Shown: positions 1 through 7,953 of the stretch, in pieces
How the letters are laid out: every line of letters begins with the position of its first letter
How positions within the stretch are numbered: the first letter of the stretch is position 1
Origin: Sphingobacteriales bacterium 44-61
GTDB lineage: Bacteria > Bacteroidota > Bacteroidia > Chitinophagales > Chitinophagaceae
Direction: 5' to 3'
Assembly: GCA_001898405.1 (NCBI GenBank)
Contig: MKTW01000002.1
Location: 249,719 to 313,718, forward strand
DNA length: 64,000 bases
Program-made: the position numbers and the translations under genes
The notes under the pieces: model-generated
What the model was told of the DNA's origin: nothing
The model's input: only the letters and a program-made list of their open reading frames with translations
Database searches by the model: none

Positions 1-861
1 ACGATCCTGGTTGTATCCACATTGTTCATTGCCGGCATGGTGTGGTTAAACTATGGTGCAGCGCTGGAAGAGCGCCTGGTACATGAAGCTCCCTATGCAT
101 TTCCCGAATTTACCGGCCGGTTTTTCCTGTTCCTGCTCACCTTTGGCTTTCCTTATGCGATCGTTTTTGCCCGGAAAAAATTAAAGCTCCATTGGTCGTT
201 CCTGGCCTGCCTGCTGATCGCCCCATTTTTGTTTGCCCTGAAAGCCGGCACCAATTTCATTGTGCAGCTGTCAGCAGATTATAACTGGAACCTTTATTGG
301 AATGAGATCCTTTACTGGCCGGTGCGTACCGTGCTCATGTTCATTGCACTGGTCGCCTGTTGGTGGATCTTTCACCGCGATAAGGACAGGTATGGCCTTA
401 ATACAAAAAACCTGCAATGGAAACCCTACTGGCTCATGCTCCTGTTCATGGTCCCTTTGATTGCAGCGGCTTCAACCCAACCGGATTTTCTGGCCACTTA
501 TCCCAAATTAAAAAATATTCTTCCCCTGCCTCCTGATGCACACCCCGGTTGGTTTTACAAGTTATTGTATGAACTGGGTTATGGCAGCGATTTTTTTTCT
601 ATTGAACTTTTTTTCCGCGGGTTTCTTGTAATCGGGTTTTCCAGGTGGGTGGGTAAAGAAGCGATCATTCCGATGGCCTGTTTTTATTGCAGCATTCATT
701 TTGGCAAACCATTAGGGGAATGTATCAGCTCATATTTCGGCGGACTTCTACTGGGTATTGTGTCTTATCATACCCGCTCCATTTATGGAGGATTAATGGT
801 GCATTTGGGGATTGCCTGGCTGATGGAAGCCGGGGCGATAATAGGTGGAAAATTATTCTGA
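1..861 (+). CDS. CPBP-family intramembrane protease homologue (5' end cut by window)
   Basis: The reading frame is open to the first base, so the start is probably outside the window; the first internal start is a TTG at 22. The protein is rich in membrane segments. The C-terminal half resembles the CPBP/Abi family (Rce1-like glutamic proteases): motif 1 reads IELFFRG, motif 2 is FYCSIH (FxxxH), and motif 3 lies around MVHLGIAW. The family motif 1 is EExxxR; here the first glutamate is isoleucine (codons att gaa), so protease activity is doubtful. In this family members mature prenylated or secreted peptides or act in immunity to bacteriocins; which applies here cannot be told. No neighbour suggests a substrate. 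Confidence 0.7.
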   Translation, partial: TILVVSTLFIAGMVWLNYGAALEERLVHEAPYAFPEFTGRFFLFLLTFGFPYAIVFARKKLKLHWSFLACLLIAPFLFALKAGTNFIVQLSADYNWNLYWNEILYWPVRTVLMFIALVACWWIFHRDKDRYGLNTKNLQWKPYWLMLLFMVPLIAAASTQPDFLATYPKLKNILPLPPDAHPGWFYKLLYELGYGSDFFSIELFFRGFLVIGFSRWVGKEAIIPMACFYCSIHFGKPLGECISSYFGGLLLGIVSYHTRSIYGGLMVHLGIAWLMEAGAIIGGKLF

Positions 862-1047
862 GCCTGGCTCCTCTGTCAGCTCATTGCTGTTCAACGGAAT
901 GTATCATAATCGCACGACATCTGTAGCGAAATCGAACACCTTGTGTATCAATAACTCCTATTGTACTATTTATCAATCTGATAATACTCCGGCACACGGT
1001 TAGATGCTCCTGGTTACATTAACGTCAACATTAAAAAACAGATCAGC

Positions 1048-3420
1048 ATGCTACCCATTTATTTTAAAACAGCATTTCGTAATCTGTGGAAGAACAGGAC
1101 ATACAGTCTTTTAAATATTTCAGGGCTTGCAATAGGCATTACCTGTGCTGCCCTGATATTCTTATGGGTGGAAGATGAGAAAGCTTTCAATCACAATTTT
1201 GCCAACCATGATTCCCTGTACCGCATCATGCAGAATGAGGCAACAGATGCTGGTATATCTACCAAAAGCCCTACGCCCGGTCCTTTGGCAGCAGCGCTAA
1301 AAACCGATATACCGGGTATTAAAAACAGCGGCCGCCTCAGTTGGGCTATGGACGAGCTGGTGGTAGTAGATAATAAATCAATCAAAGAAAATGGCATTTA
1401 TGCTGATCCTTCCATTGCCACAATGTTTTCATTGAATTTTAAGTATGGTAAAGCCCCCAATGCATTGAACGAACCCCAGAGTGTAATAATCAGTGAAACA
1501 CTGGCTGATAAATTCTTTGGTAAAGAGAACCCCGTTGGGAAAACGCTAAAGATGAATGGCAAGAGCGCTTATAGCGTTGATGGCCTTTATACCATAACAG
1601 GAGTTTTTGTCGATTTACCAGCAAACTGTTCTTATCATTTCCAATGGGTATCGCCCTATGAAACCTGGGAGAATGCTAATCCCTGGGCAAAACCCTGGAG
1701 CAATAATATGGCAGAAACGATAGTTGAACTAAATAGCCCTGCTGACGCAACTGTTATTAATAAGAAGCTTATCAACTACCTGAGCACAAAAATAGAAGGA
1801 TCGAAAAATCAATGCTTCCTTTTCAGCATGAACGACTGGAATCTGCGCGATCAATTTGAAAATGGTGTACAAACCGGGGGCAAGATAAAATATGTGCATT
1901 TATTTTCTTCCATTGCCATCATAATATTGCTTATTGCCTGTATAAACTTCATGAATCTTGCTACTGCCCGCAGTGAGCAACGTGCCAAAGAAGTGGGTGT
2001 ACTAAAAGTGATGGGTGCAGGCAGAGGCAGGCTTATAGGAAAGTTTATCGGTGAATCAATATTTATGTCGTTCATCGCAGTAGTGCTGGCAATTGTGATG
2101 CTGTACCTGCTGATGCCTGCTTATAACAGTCTTGTTCAAAAGAAGTTGTCGCCTGATTTATCCGATCCGTTCCACATAACAATTTTGCTTGCAATCACCG
2201 TGGTGGCGGGATTGGTAGCTGGCAGCTATCCTGCATTCTTCCTGTCATCCTTTAACCCTGTTAAAGTGCTGAAGGGGATAAGGATTAAAAACAGCAAAGC
2301 AGTGATTTTTATACGAAAGGGGTTGGTAATAACGCAATTCAGCGCATCAGTAATTCTGATCATCTGCACAGTTATTATTTACCTGCAGATACAGTATATC
2401 AAGAACAGGGATATTGGTTACAATAAAAATGGGCTGGTGTATATGGATCTGCAAGGAGCCATGAAAGACCATTTTAGCGTTATAAAAAACGAGCTGATAG
2501 CAACCGGCTATGTTGAAAATGCGGCTACAGGCCTGCATGATGCTTTGCATGTTTATAGTTATGGCAGTGGTTTTTCCTGGGCAGGGAAAGAGCCTAATCT
2601 CAAAGTACCTATCCATTCAAATGTTGTTAGCCCGGAATATATTTCAACCATGCGTTTAAAATTGACAAGTGGCCGGGATTTCTACGAAGGTAATGTTGAC
2701 AGCGGCAGTGTTGTAATAAATGAGAGTATGGCAAAGCTGATGGCCACAGAAGGAAAGGCCGGCAGCATATTAAATGTAGGCAAGAATAATCTACGCATAG
2801 TAGGTGTTATAAAGGATTTTATATTCAATGATATATATGGCAGCGGGTCGCCGCTCGTTTTAATTTGCGGAAACTATTCCGCAACAGTAATGGCAGTACG
2901 GTTTAAACAAAATGCAAACATTACACAGGCTCTTGCGAAAACTGAGGCCGTAATGAAAAAACAAAATCCCGGATATCCCTTTGAATACAGATTTGCCGAT
3001 GAGGATTTTAATAAAATGTTCACTTCGGAAACGCTAATCGGTAAGCTGGCAGGTGTCTTTGCTCTGCTGGCCATCTTTATATCCAGCCTTGGGTTGTTCG
3101 GTCTTGCTGCTTATTCAGCAGAACGCCGCACGAAAGAGATCGGCATCCGCAAGGTGCTGGGCGCATCAGTCTCAGGACTGGCGGGTATGCTGTCAAGGGA
3201 GTTTATCCAACTATCGGTATTATCATGTCTTATAGGTTTCCCTGTTGCTCAATGGATCATGCATAACTGGTTGCAGAATTATGAGTACAGAACTGTTATC
3301 CACTGGTGGGTATTTGCTCTTGCAGGAGCAGCTGCGGTGACCGTTGCGTTAATGACGGTTAGCTTCCAGGCAATCAAAGCCGCTATTGCAAACCCGGTTA
3401 AGAGCCTGAAAGAGGGATAA
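1048..3420 (+). CDS. FtsX/MacB-type ABC transporter permease
   Basis: A 790-residue inner-membrane permease of the duplicated MacB/FtsX type common in Bacteroidota. It starts with the family signature MLPIYFKTAFRNLWKN, followed by a first membrane helix (about residues 20-42), a large periplasmic MacB_PCD-like domain, three helices around residues 285-420 (FtsX domain with ARSEQRAKEVGVLKVMGAG), a second periplasmic domain, and a final FtsX domain with RRTKEIGIRKVLGAS. It would pair with a cytoplasmic ATPase and move a substrate, often a lipid, peptide or drug, by mechanotransmission. No ATPase gene is next to it, so the partner is elsewhere. Substrate unknown. Confidence 0.88.
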   Translation: MLPIYFKTAFRNLWKNRTYSLLNISGLAIGITCAALIFLWVEDEKAFNHNFANHDSLYRIMQNEATDAGISTKSPTPGPLAAALKTDIPGIKNSGRLSWAMDELVVVDNKSIKENGIYADPSIATMFSLNFKYGKAPNALNEPQSVIISETLADKFFGKENPVGKTLKMNGKSAYSVDGLYTITGVFVDLPANCSYHFQWVSPYETWENANPWAKPWSNNMAETIVELNSPADATVINKKLINYLSTKIEGSKNQCFLFSMNDWNLRDQFENGVQTGGKIKYVHLFSSIAIIILLIACINFMNLATARSEQRAKEVGVLKVMGAGRGRLIGKFIGESIFMSFIAVVLAIVMLYLLMPAYNSLVQKKLSPDLSDPFHITILLAITVVAGLVAGSYPAFFLSSFNPVKVLKGIRIKNSKAVIFIRKGLVITQFSASVILIICTVIIYLQIQYIKNRDIGYNKNGLVYMDLQGAMKDHFSVIKNELIATGYVENAATGLHDALHVYSYGSGFSWAGKEPNLKVPIHSNVVSPEYISTMRLKLTSGRDFYEGNVDSGSVVINESMAKLMATEGKAGSILNVGKNNLRIVGVIKDFIFNDIYGSGSPLVLICGNYSATVMAVRFKQNANITQALAKTEAVMKKQNPGYPFEYRFADEDFNKMFTSETLIGKLAGVFALLAIFISSLGLFGLAAYSAERRTKEIGIRKVLGASVSGLAGMLSREFIQLSVLSCLIGFPVAQWIMHNWLQNYEYRTVIHWWVFALAGAAAVTVALMTVSFQAIKAAIANPVKSLKEG

Positions 3421-3451
3421 AGGGGATGCCGGATCTCATCCTTTCAATTTG

Positions 3452-3459
3452 TATCTTTG
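3452..3459 (+). promoter_or_regulatory. -7 box of the rnpB promoter (TATCTTTG)
   Basis: Exact match to the Bacteroidota TAnnTTTG box, placed so that transcription would begin about 7 bases later, just ahead of the RNase P RNA P1 helix. No clear TTG -33 element is seen at the usual spacing. Confidence 0.55.
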
Positions 3460-3465
3460 CAGACT

Positions 3466-3876
3466 TAAGATTTTGCTGCCGGCCAGGTTATCGCTCCGCT
3501 CCGCGGGGAGGAAAGTCTGGACAGCACAGGGCAATGCACCGGTGAAGAGCCGGGTATTCCGGAGCTCCCGGATCAAGGTCCGGGACAGGCCAGGATAACA
3601 GAAAGTGCCACAGAAAATTACGGCCCCTTCCGGGGTTACGGTGAAAACGTGAGGTAAGAGCTCACGGTTATGCCTGGTAACAGGTATAACGGGTAAACCT
3701 TGCATGCTGAAATGCCACATAAACCATCGGTTGAAGGCGGCCCGCCTGATCCCTGGTGAAAGTCAGGGAACGATGGAGGGTAGGCAGATTGATCCGCCGG
3801 GCAACCGGCAGGACAGATAAATGATAGCCGCCTGCTTCGGCAGGAACAGAATCCGGCTTATGGCCGGCAGCATTTT
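3466..3876 (+). ncRNA. rnpB: RNase P RNA (class A)
   Basis: Catalytic RNA that removes 5' leaders from tRNA precursors together with RnpA. The conserved parts are in order: GAGGAAAGTC near 3509, an ACAGAAA element near 3610, GGTAAACC near 3691, and ACAGATAAATGAT followed by ACAGAATCCGGCTTA near the end. The closing helix P1 is a perfect 9-bp pair: CTGCCGGCC at 3476-3484 with GGCCGGCAG at 3862-3870, followed by a T run. A palindrome CCCGGATCAAGGTCCGGGA at 3567-3585 lies in the variable P10-P12 part and looks like an added hairpin. Ends are estimated from the promoter and P1. Open frames crossing it are not genes. Confidence 0.95.
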
Positions 3877-3961
3877 TTAAGTAAAAAGATATCACTGAGA
3901 TCCTCAGCGGCTCATAACTCCCCGCTAAAGACTCCTGACCCGGGGCCAGCCTCAATTCAAA

Positions 3962-4981
3962 TCAGTACTGGAAAAATATCTCCGTTGCCCCATATCCAAA
4001 CCTTGGATCATACTGGTTCACGAAAGATTTCACTTCACGTTTAAGGCGGAGGATATCATGAAGCTCATCCCGAAGTTTCCCCTTACCCACTCCATGTATC
4101 ACGATCAAAGAAGGTTGATGATGTGCAAGGGCAAGGTCATAATATTTTTCAAAAGTCTTTAACTGCAATCCCAGTATTTCGTAATTATTGAGATGTTCCC
4201 AGTCATTGCTCAACTTCTCAATATGAAGATCGATCACGCTGCGGGGAGATTCAAGATGCTGGCGGGCCTCTTTGGCATTATACACTTTATACCCCCTGGC
4301 AGCCAATTTGCCCAGTTCCACTTTGTCTTCTTCCAGCCTGTCGGGATATTTTTCAAAAAGATTATAGGAAAAATGGGCCTGGTTTTTCTTCCTCAACTCT
4401 TCGATCCTTGAAAAGATCTGTTTGGCCTTCAGCTTCAGTGAAGCTTCATAATGATCTGCTTTTCCTTTCTGGGGTTGAAGTAAAGAAAAATCAAAATCAA
4501 AGGAAGGGTTATCGTTCAGATCTGCAAAGGGAATATCGTGAAGATAAAAGTCTTCGAACGGATGGACCTTATTCTTTAATTCAAATTCGGCTTCACCAAA
4601 AAAATTGAGTTTGTAAATGAACTGATAGGGTGTGGACGTATGGTTAACCAGGTGCAGTTTCAGTTCCTCCACCACTTCGTCACCAAATTCATCTGTGTCC
4701 ATCACGGGTAAAAAAGTAAGCCAGACCCCATCTTCCTTGCGGGACTCAGGGCTCAGCTTTTCCTTTTTAATATCGTCAATAAATTTCTTTGGCTTCTTTC
4801 CCTGGAGTTGCTTCTTTTCGGAAAACCGTTTAAAATAAGGAAAGTCTATCTGGTCCATGTATGCAGGAAACCTCACGCCACGCACATCCACCAGCACCAT
4901 TTTGTCGTTGATGATATCGATCACTTCGCCTTCTTCATTGGAATGAAGAATTAAAACTTTGTCACCTACCTGGTATTTCAT
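3962..4981 (-). CDS. DUF2027 and Smr domain protein
   Basis: Basic cytoplasmic protein with an N-terminal beta-rich DUF2027 region (VGDKVLILHSNEEGEV) and a C-terminal Smr domain, the small MutS-related nuclease-like fold; its signatures VIDLHIEKL and IVIHGVGKGKLR (the HGxGxGxLR loop) are present near the end. Smr domains bind or cut nucleic acid, often acting on branched DNA or on mRNA of stalled ribosomes; the target of this Bacteroidota type is not established. I prefer the ATG at 4981 (MKYQVGD) over one at 4996, because a TATTTTTG promoter box lies between them. It stands alone between rnpB and the permease gene. Confidence 0.8.
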   Translation of the reverse strand: MKYQVGDKVLILHSNEEGEVIDIINDKMVLVDVRGVRFPAYMDQIDFPYFKRFSEKKQLQGKKPKKFIDDIKKEKLSPESRKEDGVWLTFLPVMDTDEFGDEVVEELKLHLVNHTSTPYQFIYKLNFFGEAEFELKNKVHPFEDFYLHDIPFADLNDNPSFDFDFSLLQPQKGKADHYEASLKLKAKQIFSRIEELRKKNQAHFSYNLFEKYPDRLEEDKVELGKLAARGYKVYNAKEARQHLESPRSVIDLHIEKLSNDWEHLNNYEILGLQLKTFEKYYDLALAHHQPSLIVIHGVGKGKLRDELHDILRLKREVKSFVNQYDPRFGYGATEIFFQY

Positions 4982-4985
4982 TTTA

Positions 4986-4993
4986 CAAAAATA
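4986..4993 (-). promoter_or_regulatory. -7 box TATTTTTG immediately before the Smr gene
   Basis: Only four bases (TAAA) separate the box from the ATG at 4981. With the usual distance from -7 box to transcript start, the message would begin at or near the ATG. It also argues against the upstream ATG at 4996, which lies on the far side of the box. No -33 TTG seen. Confidence 0.4.
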
Positions 4994-5032
4994 CAATTTA
5001 GCTGACAGATGATCACAGGCCGTTAGTTATTA

Positions 5033-6790
5033 TCAACGGGCAACTTCTGTAGCAGCCAGTTTACTTTTCTTCACACCATATAAAAAGTAAATGATCAATC
5101 CCAGCACCAGCCATCCAAGGAACCAGGCCCAGTTATTTTTGGTCATACCTGTAAGAAGGTAAAGACAGGTAGTCACTCCCATCAGGGGGATCAGGGAATA
5201 TTTTTTAACAATGGCAAGAATGCTTAGTACAATACAGATACACCAGAAAATGATAATGGACAGTTTGGGGGTGGCCAGGTCCATAAATGATACTTTTCCA
5301 TTCACGTAATCCGGATCAGCGGAGAAGTCAAAATTAAATGCATCCGAAAAATACCCTTTGCCATATTTTGCAAAAAGAAAGATAGCAATCCCGATGATCA
5401 GGGGATAAATGAATTGTGCATTGATATATGGCATATTGAACCGGCCAGGCACTTTTTCTTTCCGGGGGATCAGCAACACGCCGCCACAAACCAACACAAA
5501 TGCAAACAGCGTGGCAATACTGGTAAAATCGAGCACAAATGATTTATCAGTAAACAGAATAGGGATACCAACCACCAGACCTGTTATCACTGTAGCAAAA
5601 GAAGGTGTTTTAAAACGGCTGTGGATGCGCTGGAAAACCGGTGGCAGCAATCCATCGCGGCTCATGCTCATCCAGATCCTGGGTTGCCCCATCTGGAAAA
5701 CGAGCAGTACGCTGGTCATAGCCACTACAGCACAGACAGAGACCAGCAATTGCATCCAGCCCAGGTTCAGGTTTTGTGACTCAAAAATGAAAGCCAGCGG
5801 ATCGCCTACCCCTTCAAAGTTTTTATAATTAACAGCACCGGTAAGCACAAGAGACAATAAAATGTATACGCTTGTGCAGATGACCAGTGAATAGATCATT
5901 CCTCTTGGCAGGTCGCGCTGCGGGTTCTTGCTTTCTTCAGCCAGTACGCTCACTGCATCAAAACCGATATAAGCAAAGAATACACCGCTCACAGCAGCCA
6001 TCACTCCACTGAAACCATTTGGCATAAATGATTTTACCCCTTCATCATTCACCGGGTTCCAGTTGAACGTAAGCCCTTGAGAAAACACCAGGCTTCCTCC
6101 AACAAGAATAACCAATCCCACAATTGCCAGTTTCAGTACAACCATTGCATTGCTGAAATTCCGGCTCTCTTTGATACCACGGTAAACCAGGTAAGTGATC
6201 AGCATATTGATGATAATGGCAGGCAGGTCAAAAATGATCCTTAACGAACCGATCCTGGGAGCCGAGTTCCAGGCATTGATCAGTTCCGCATTAGGGGAAT
6301 TTTGAGCCACTGCTTTTTGAGCTTCCTTATAGCTGGTACAGAGATAATCGGGAATATGGATATTGACCTTATGAAGAAAAGACGTGAAATAATCGCTCCA
6401 GCTGAAAGACACATAAATATTGCCGATGGAATATTCCATGATCAGCGCCCAGCCAATGATCCAGGCAAATAATTCACCAAAGCTGGCATAGGAATAAGTG
6501 TAAGCACTGCCGGCAACAGGTATACGGCTCGCAAACTCCGAATAACAAAAAGCCGTAAAGGCGCAGGCAATACCGGTGATAATAAATAAAACAACCACGC
6601 CCGGCCCGCCTTTAAACACGGCATCACCCAGGCTGCTGAAACTGCCGGCACCGATAATAGCCGCAATACCAAAAAAAGTAAGATCCTTTACTGTCAATAC
6701 CCTCTTTAACCCTTCCCCACCATGTGTGTCATCTCCGCCTTCAGCAAGTATTGATTCGATCTTTTTTTTACGGAACAAGGAATTTGCCAT
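5033..6790 (-). CDS. APC-superfamily amino acid permease (CAT-like)
   Basis: 585-residue polytopic inner-membrane protein, about 12-14 helices. The N-terminus carries the APC signature around TFFGIAAIIGAGSFSSLGDA, followed by SRIPVAGSAYTYSYASFGE and FAWIIGWALIMEYSIG, which are typical of the cationic amino acid transporter (CAT/YfnA-like) branch; VFFAYIGFDAVSVLAEESKNPQRDLP is the conserved helix 6-7 region in that branch. It likely imports an amino acid by proton symport or exchange; substrate cannot be read from sequence. 112 bases separate it from the upstream prenyl synthase gene, so it may have its own promoter. Confidence 0.88.
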   Translation of the reverse strand: MANSLFRKKKIESILAEGGDDTHGGEGLKRVLTVKDLTFFGIAAIIGAGSFSSLGDAVFKGGPGVVVLFIITGIACAFTAFCYSEFASRIPVAGSAYTYSYASFGELFAWIIGWALIMEYSIGNIYVSFSWSDYFTSFLHKVNIHIPDYLCTSYKEAQKAVAQNSPNAELINAWNSAPRIGSLRIIFDLPAIIINMLITYLVYRGIKESRNFSNAMVVLKLAIVGLVILVGGSLVFSQGLTFNWNPVNDEGVKSFMPNGFSGVMAAVSGVFFAYIGFDAVSVLAEESKNPQRDLPRGMIYSLVICTSVYILLSLVLTGAVNYKNFEGVGDPLAFIFESQNLNLGWMQLLVSVCAVVAMTSVLLVFQMGQPRIWMSMSRDGLLPPVFQRIHSRFKTPSFATVITGLVVGIPILFTDKSFVLDFTSIATLFAFVLVCGGVLLIPRKEKVPGRFNMPYINAQFIYPLIIGIAIFLFAKYGKGYFSDAFNFDFSADPDYVNGKVSFMDLATPKLSIIIFWCICIVLSILAIVKKYSLIPLMGVTTCLYLLTGMTKNNWAWFLGWLVLGLIIYFLYGVKKSKLAATEVAR

Positions 6791-6902
6791 TCGTGGGTGG
6801 TTTTGAAGGGTTCAAAATAGGTAAAAAAACTGAAACAAATTGGAGTAATGATTATAGTTGGCCGTTGTTCGCTGACCGGGGGCATCATCGGGCAACGATC
6901 AT

Positions 6903-7868
6903 TCAGTATTCCCTTTGCACCAGGAACTGCGCCAGCTCTCTCAATGGTTCTTTACGTTTTGATACCACAGCAATATCGTCCAGGTGGGCAAGGGCTTCAT
7001 CCAGGAATTTATTTTTTAATGCCAGTGCCCAGTCGTCCACTTTGCAATCCCGGAAAAGCTGCAACACTTTCTCCACCTTACCTGGTCCATTGCTTTGCAA
7101 AAGTTGTTTCAACTGCGCCAACTGGCTGGCTGAAGCCGTTTCAAGCGCATGAATGAGAAGGAATGTTTTTTTATTGGCAAGGATATCACCTCCTACCTGT
7201 TTCCCGAATTTTGCAGGATCGCCGAATGCATCGAGGTAATCATCCTGCACCTGGAAAGCCAGCCCCAGTTTCTTGCCGAATTCATAGATCAGGTTTTGGT
7301 TGCGTTCGCCCGCTCCGCCCAGTATAGCTCCCATTTTCAGGCTTGCAGCCAGCAATACAGAAGTCTTTAGTTCGATCATGCGCAGATAAGCATCCAGGCC
7401 AACTTTTTCCTGCTTTTCAAAATCCATGTCCAGTTGCTGGCCTTCGCATACTTCACGGGCAGTGGTATTGAATAATTGCAATATCTGTGGCAGAAAGGAA
7501 ACGGTTATTTTATTGATCTGGGCATAAGCCGTCACCAGCATCACATCGCCGCCAAGGATCGCGGTACTCTCGCCATATTTTGTATGCACGGTCTGAAAAC
7601 CCCGGCGTAGCGGAGCTTTATCCATAATATCGTCATGGATCAGGGTAAAATTATGGAACAATTCCACAGCCGTAGCCGCATTCCAGGCATTGCTCCCTAT
7701 CTCATCAAACAATTCATTGCCCATGAGGCAAAGCACAGGGCGCACACGCTTTCCACCCATCTGCAGGAAATAAAGATTGGGACCATACAGCGTAGCCGGA
7801 GATTCAGGGAAATGAGGCTGTTCAAAATAAAGGGCAAACTGCCGGGACAATTGTTCAAACGTCTGCAT
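6903..7868 (-). CDS. Polyprenyl diphosphate synthase
   Basis: 321-residue all-helical trans-prenyltransferase. It condenses isopentenyl diphosphate with an allylic diphosphate; the first aspartate-rich motif DDIMD is at residues 79-83 and the second DDYLD at 209-213, both intact, with the conserved GGKRVRP at 38-44 and GDVML near 108. A phenylalanine sits five residues before the first motif, which in this family tends to limit chain length, so a C15-C20 product (farnesyl or geranylgeranyl) is more likely than octaprenyl; this is inference. It lies 85 bases downstream of rnr on the same strand and may be part of that transcript. Confidence 0.9.
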   Translation of the reverse strand: MQTFEQLSRQFALYFEQPHFPESPATLYGPNLYFLQMGGKRVRPVLCLMGNELFDEIGSNAWNAATAVELFHNFTLIHDDIMDKAPLRRGFQTVHTKYGESTAILGGDVMLVTAYAQINKITVSFLPQILQLFNTTAREVCEGQQLDMDFEKQEKVGLDAYLRMIELKTSVLLAASLKMGAILGGAGERNQNLIYEFGKKLGLAFQVQDDYLDAFGDPAKFGKQVGGDILANKKTFLLIHALETASASQLAQLKQLLQSNGPGKVEKVLQLFRDCKVDDWALALKNKFLDEALAHLDDIAVVSKRKEPLRELAQFLVQREY

Positions 7869-7953
7869 GATGCGAAGATAACATAACCGGAAGTTTTAGT
7901 GGCTGCTACCGGGGCAAGAATTCAAAAATCAACAGTGAAAACGGGCGTCTTTT

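Noticed and set aside
3436-3955. Two minus-strand open frames of about 95 codons
   Set aside because: They cross the RNase P RNA gene, whose conserved core and P1 pairing are clear; the peptides resemble nothing.
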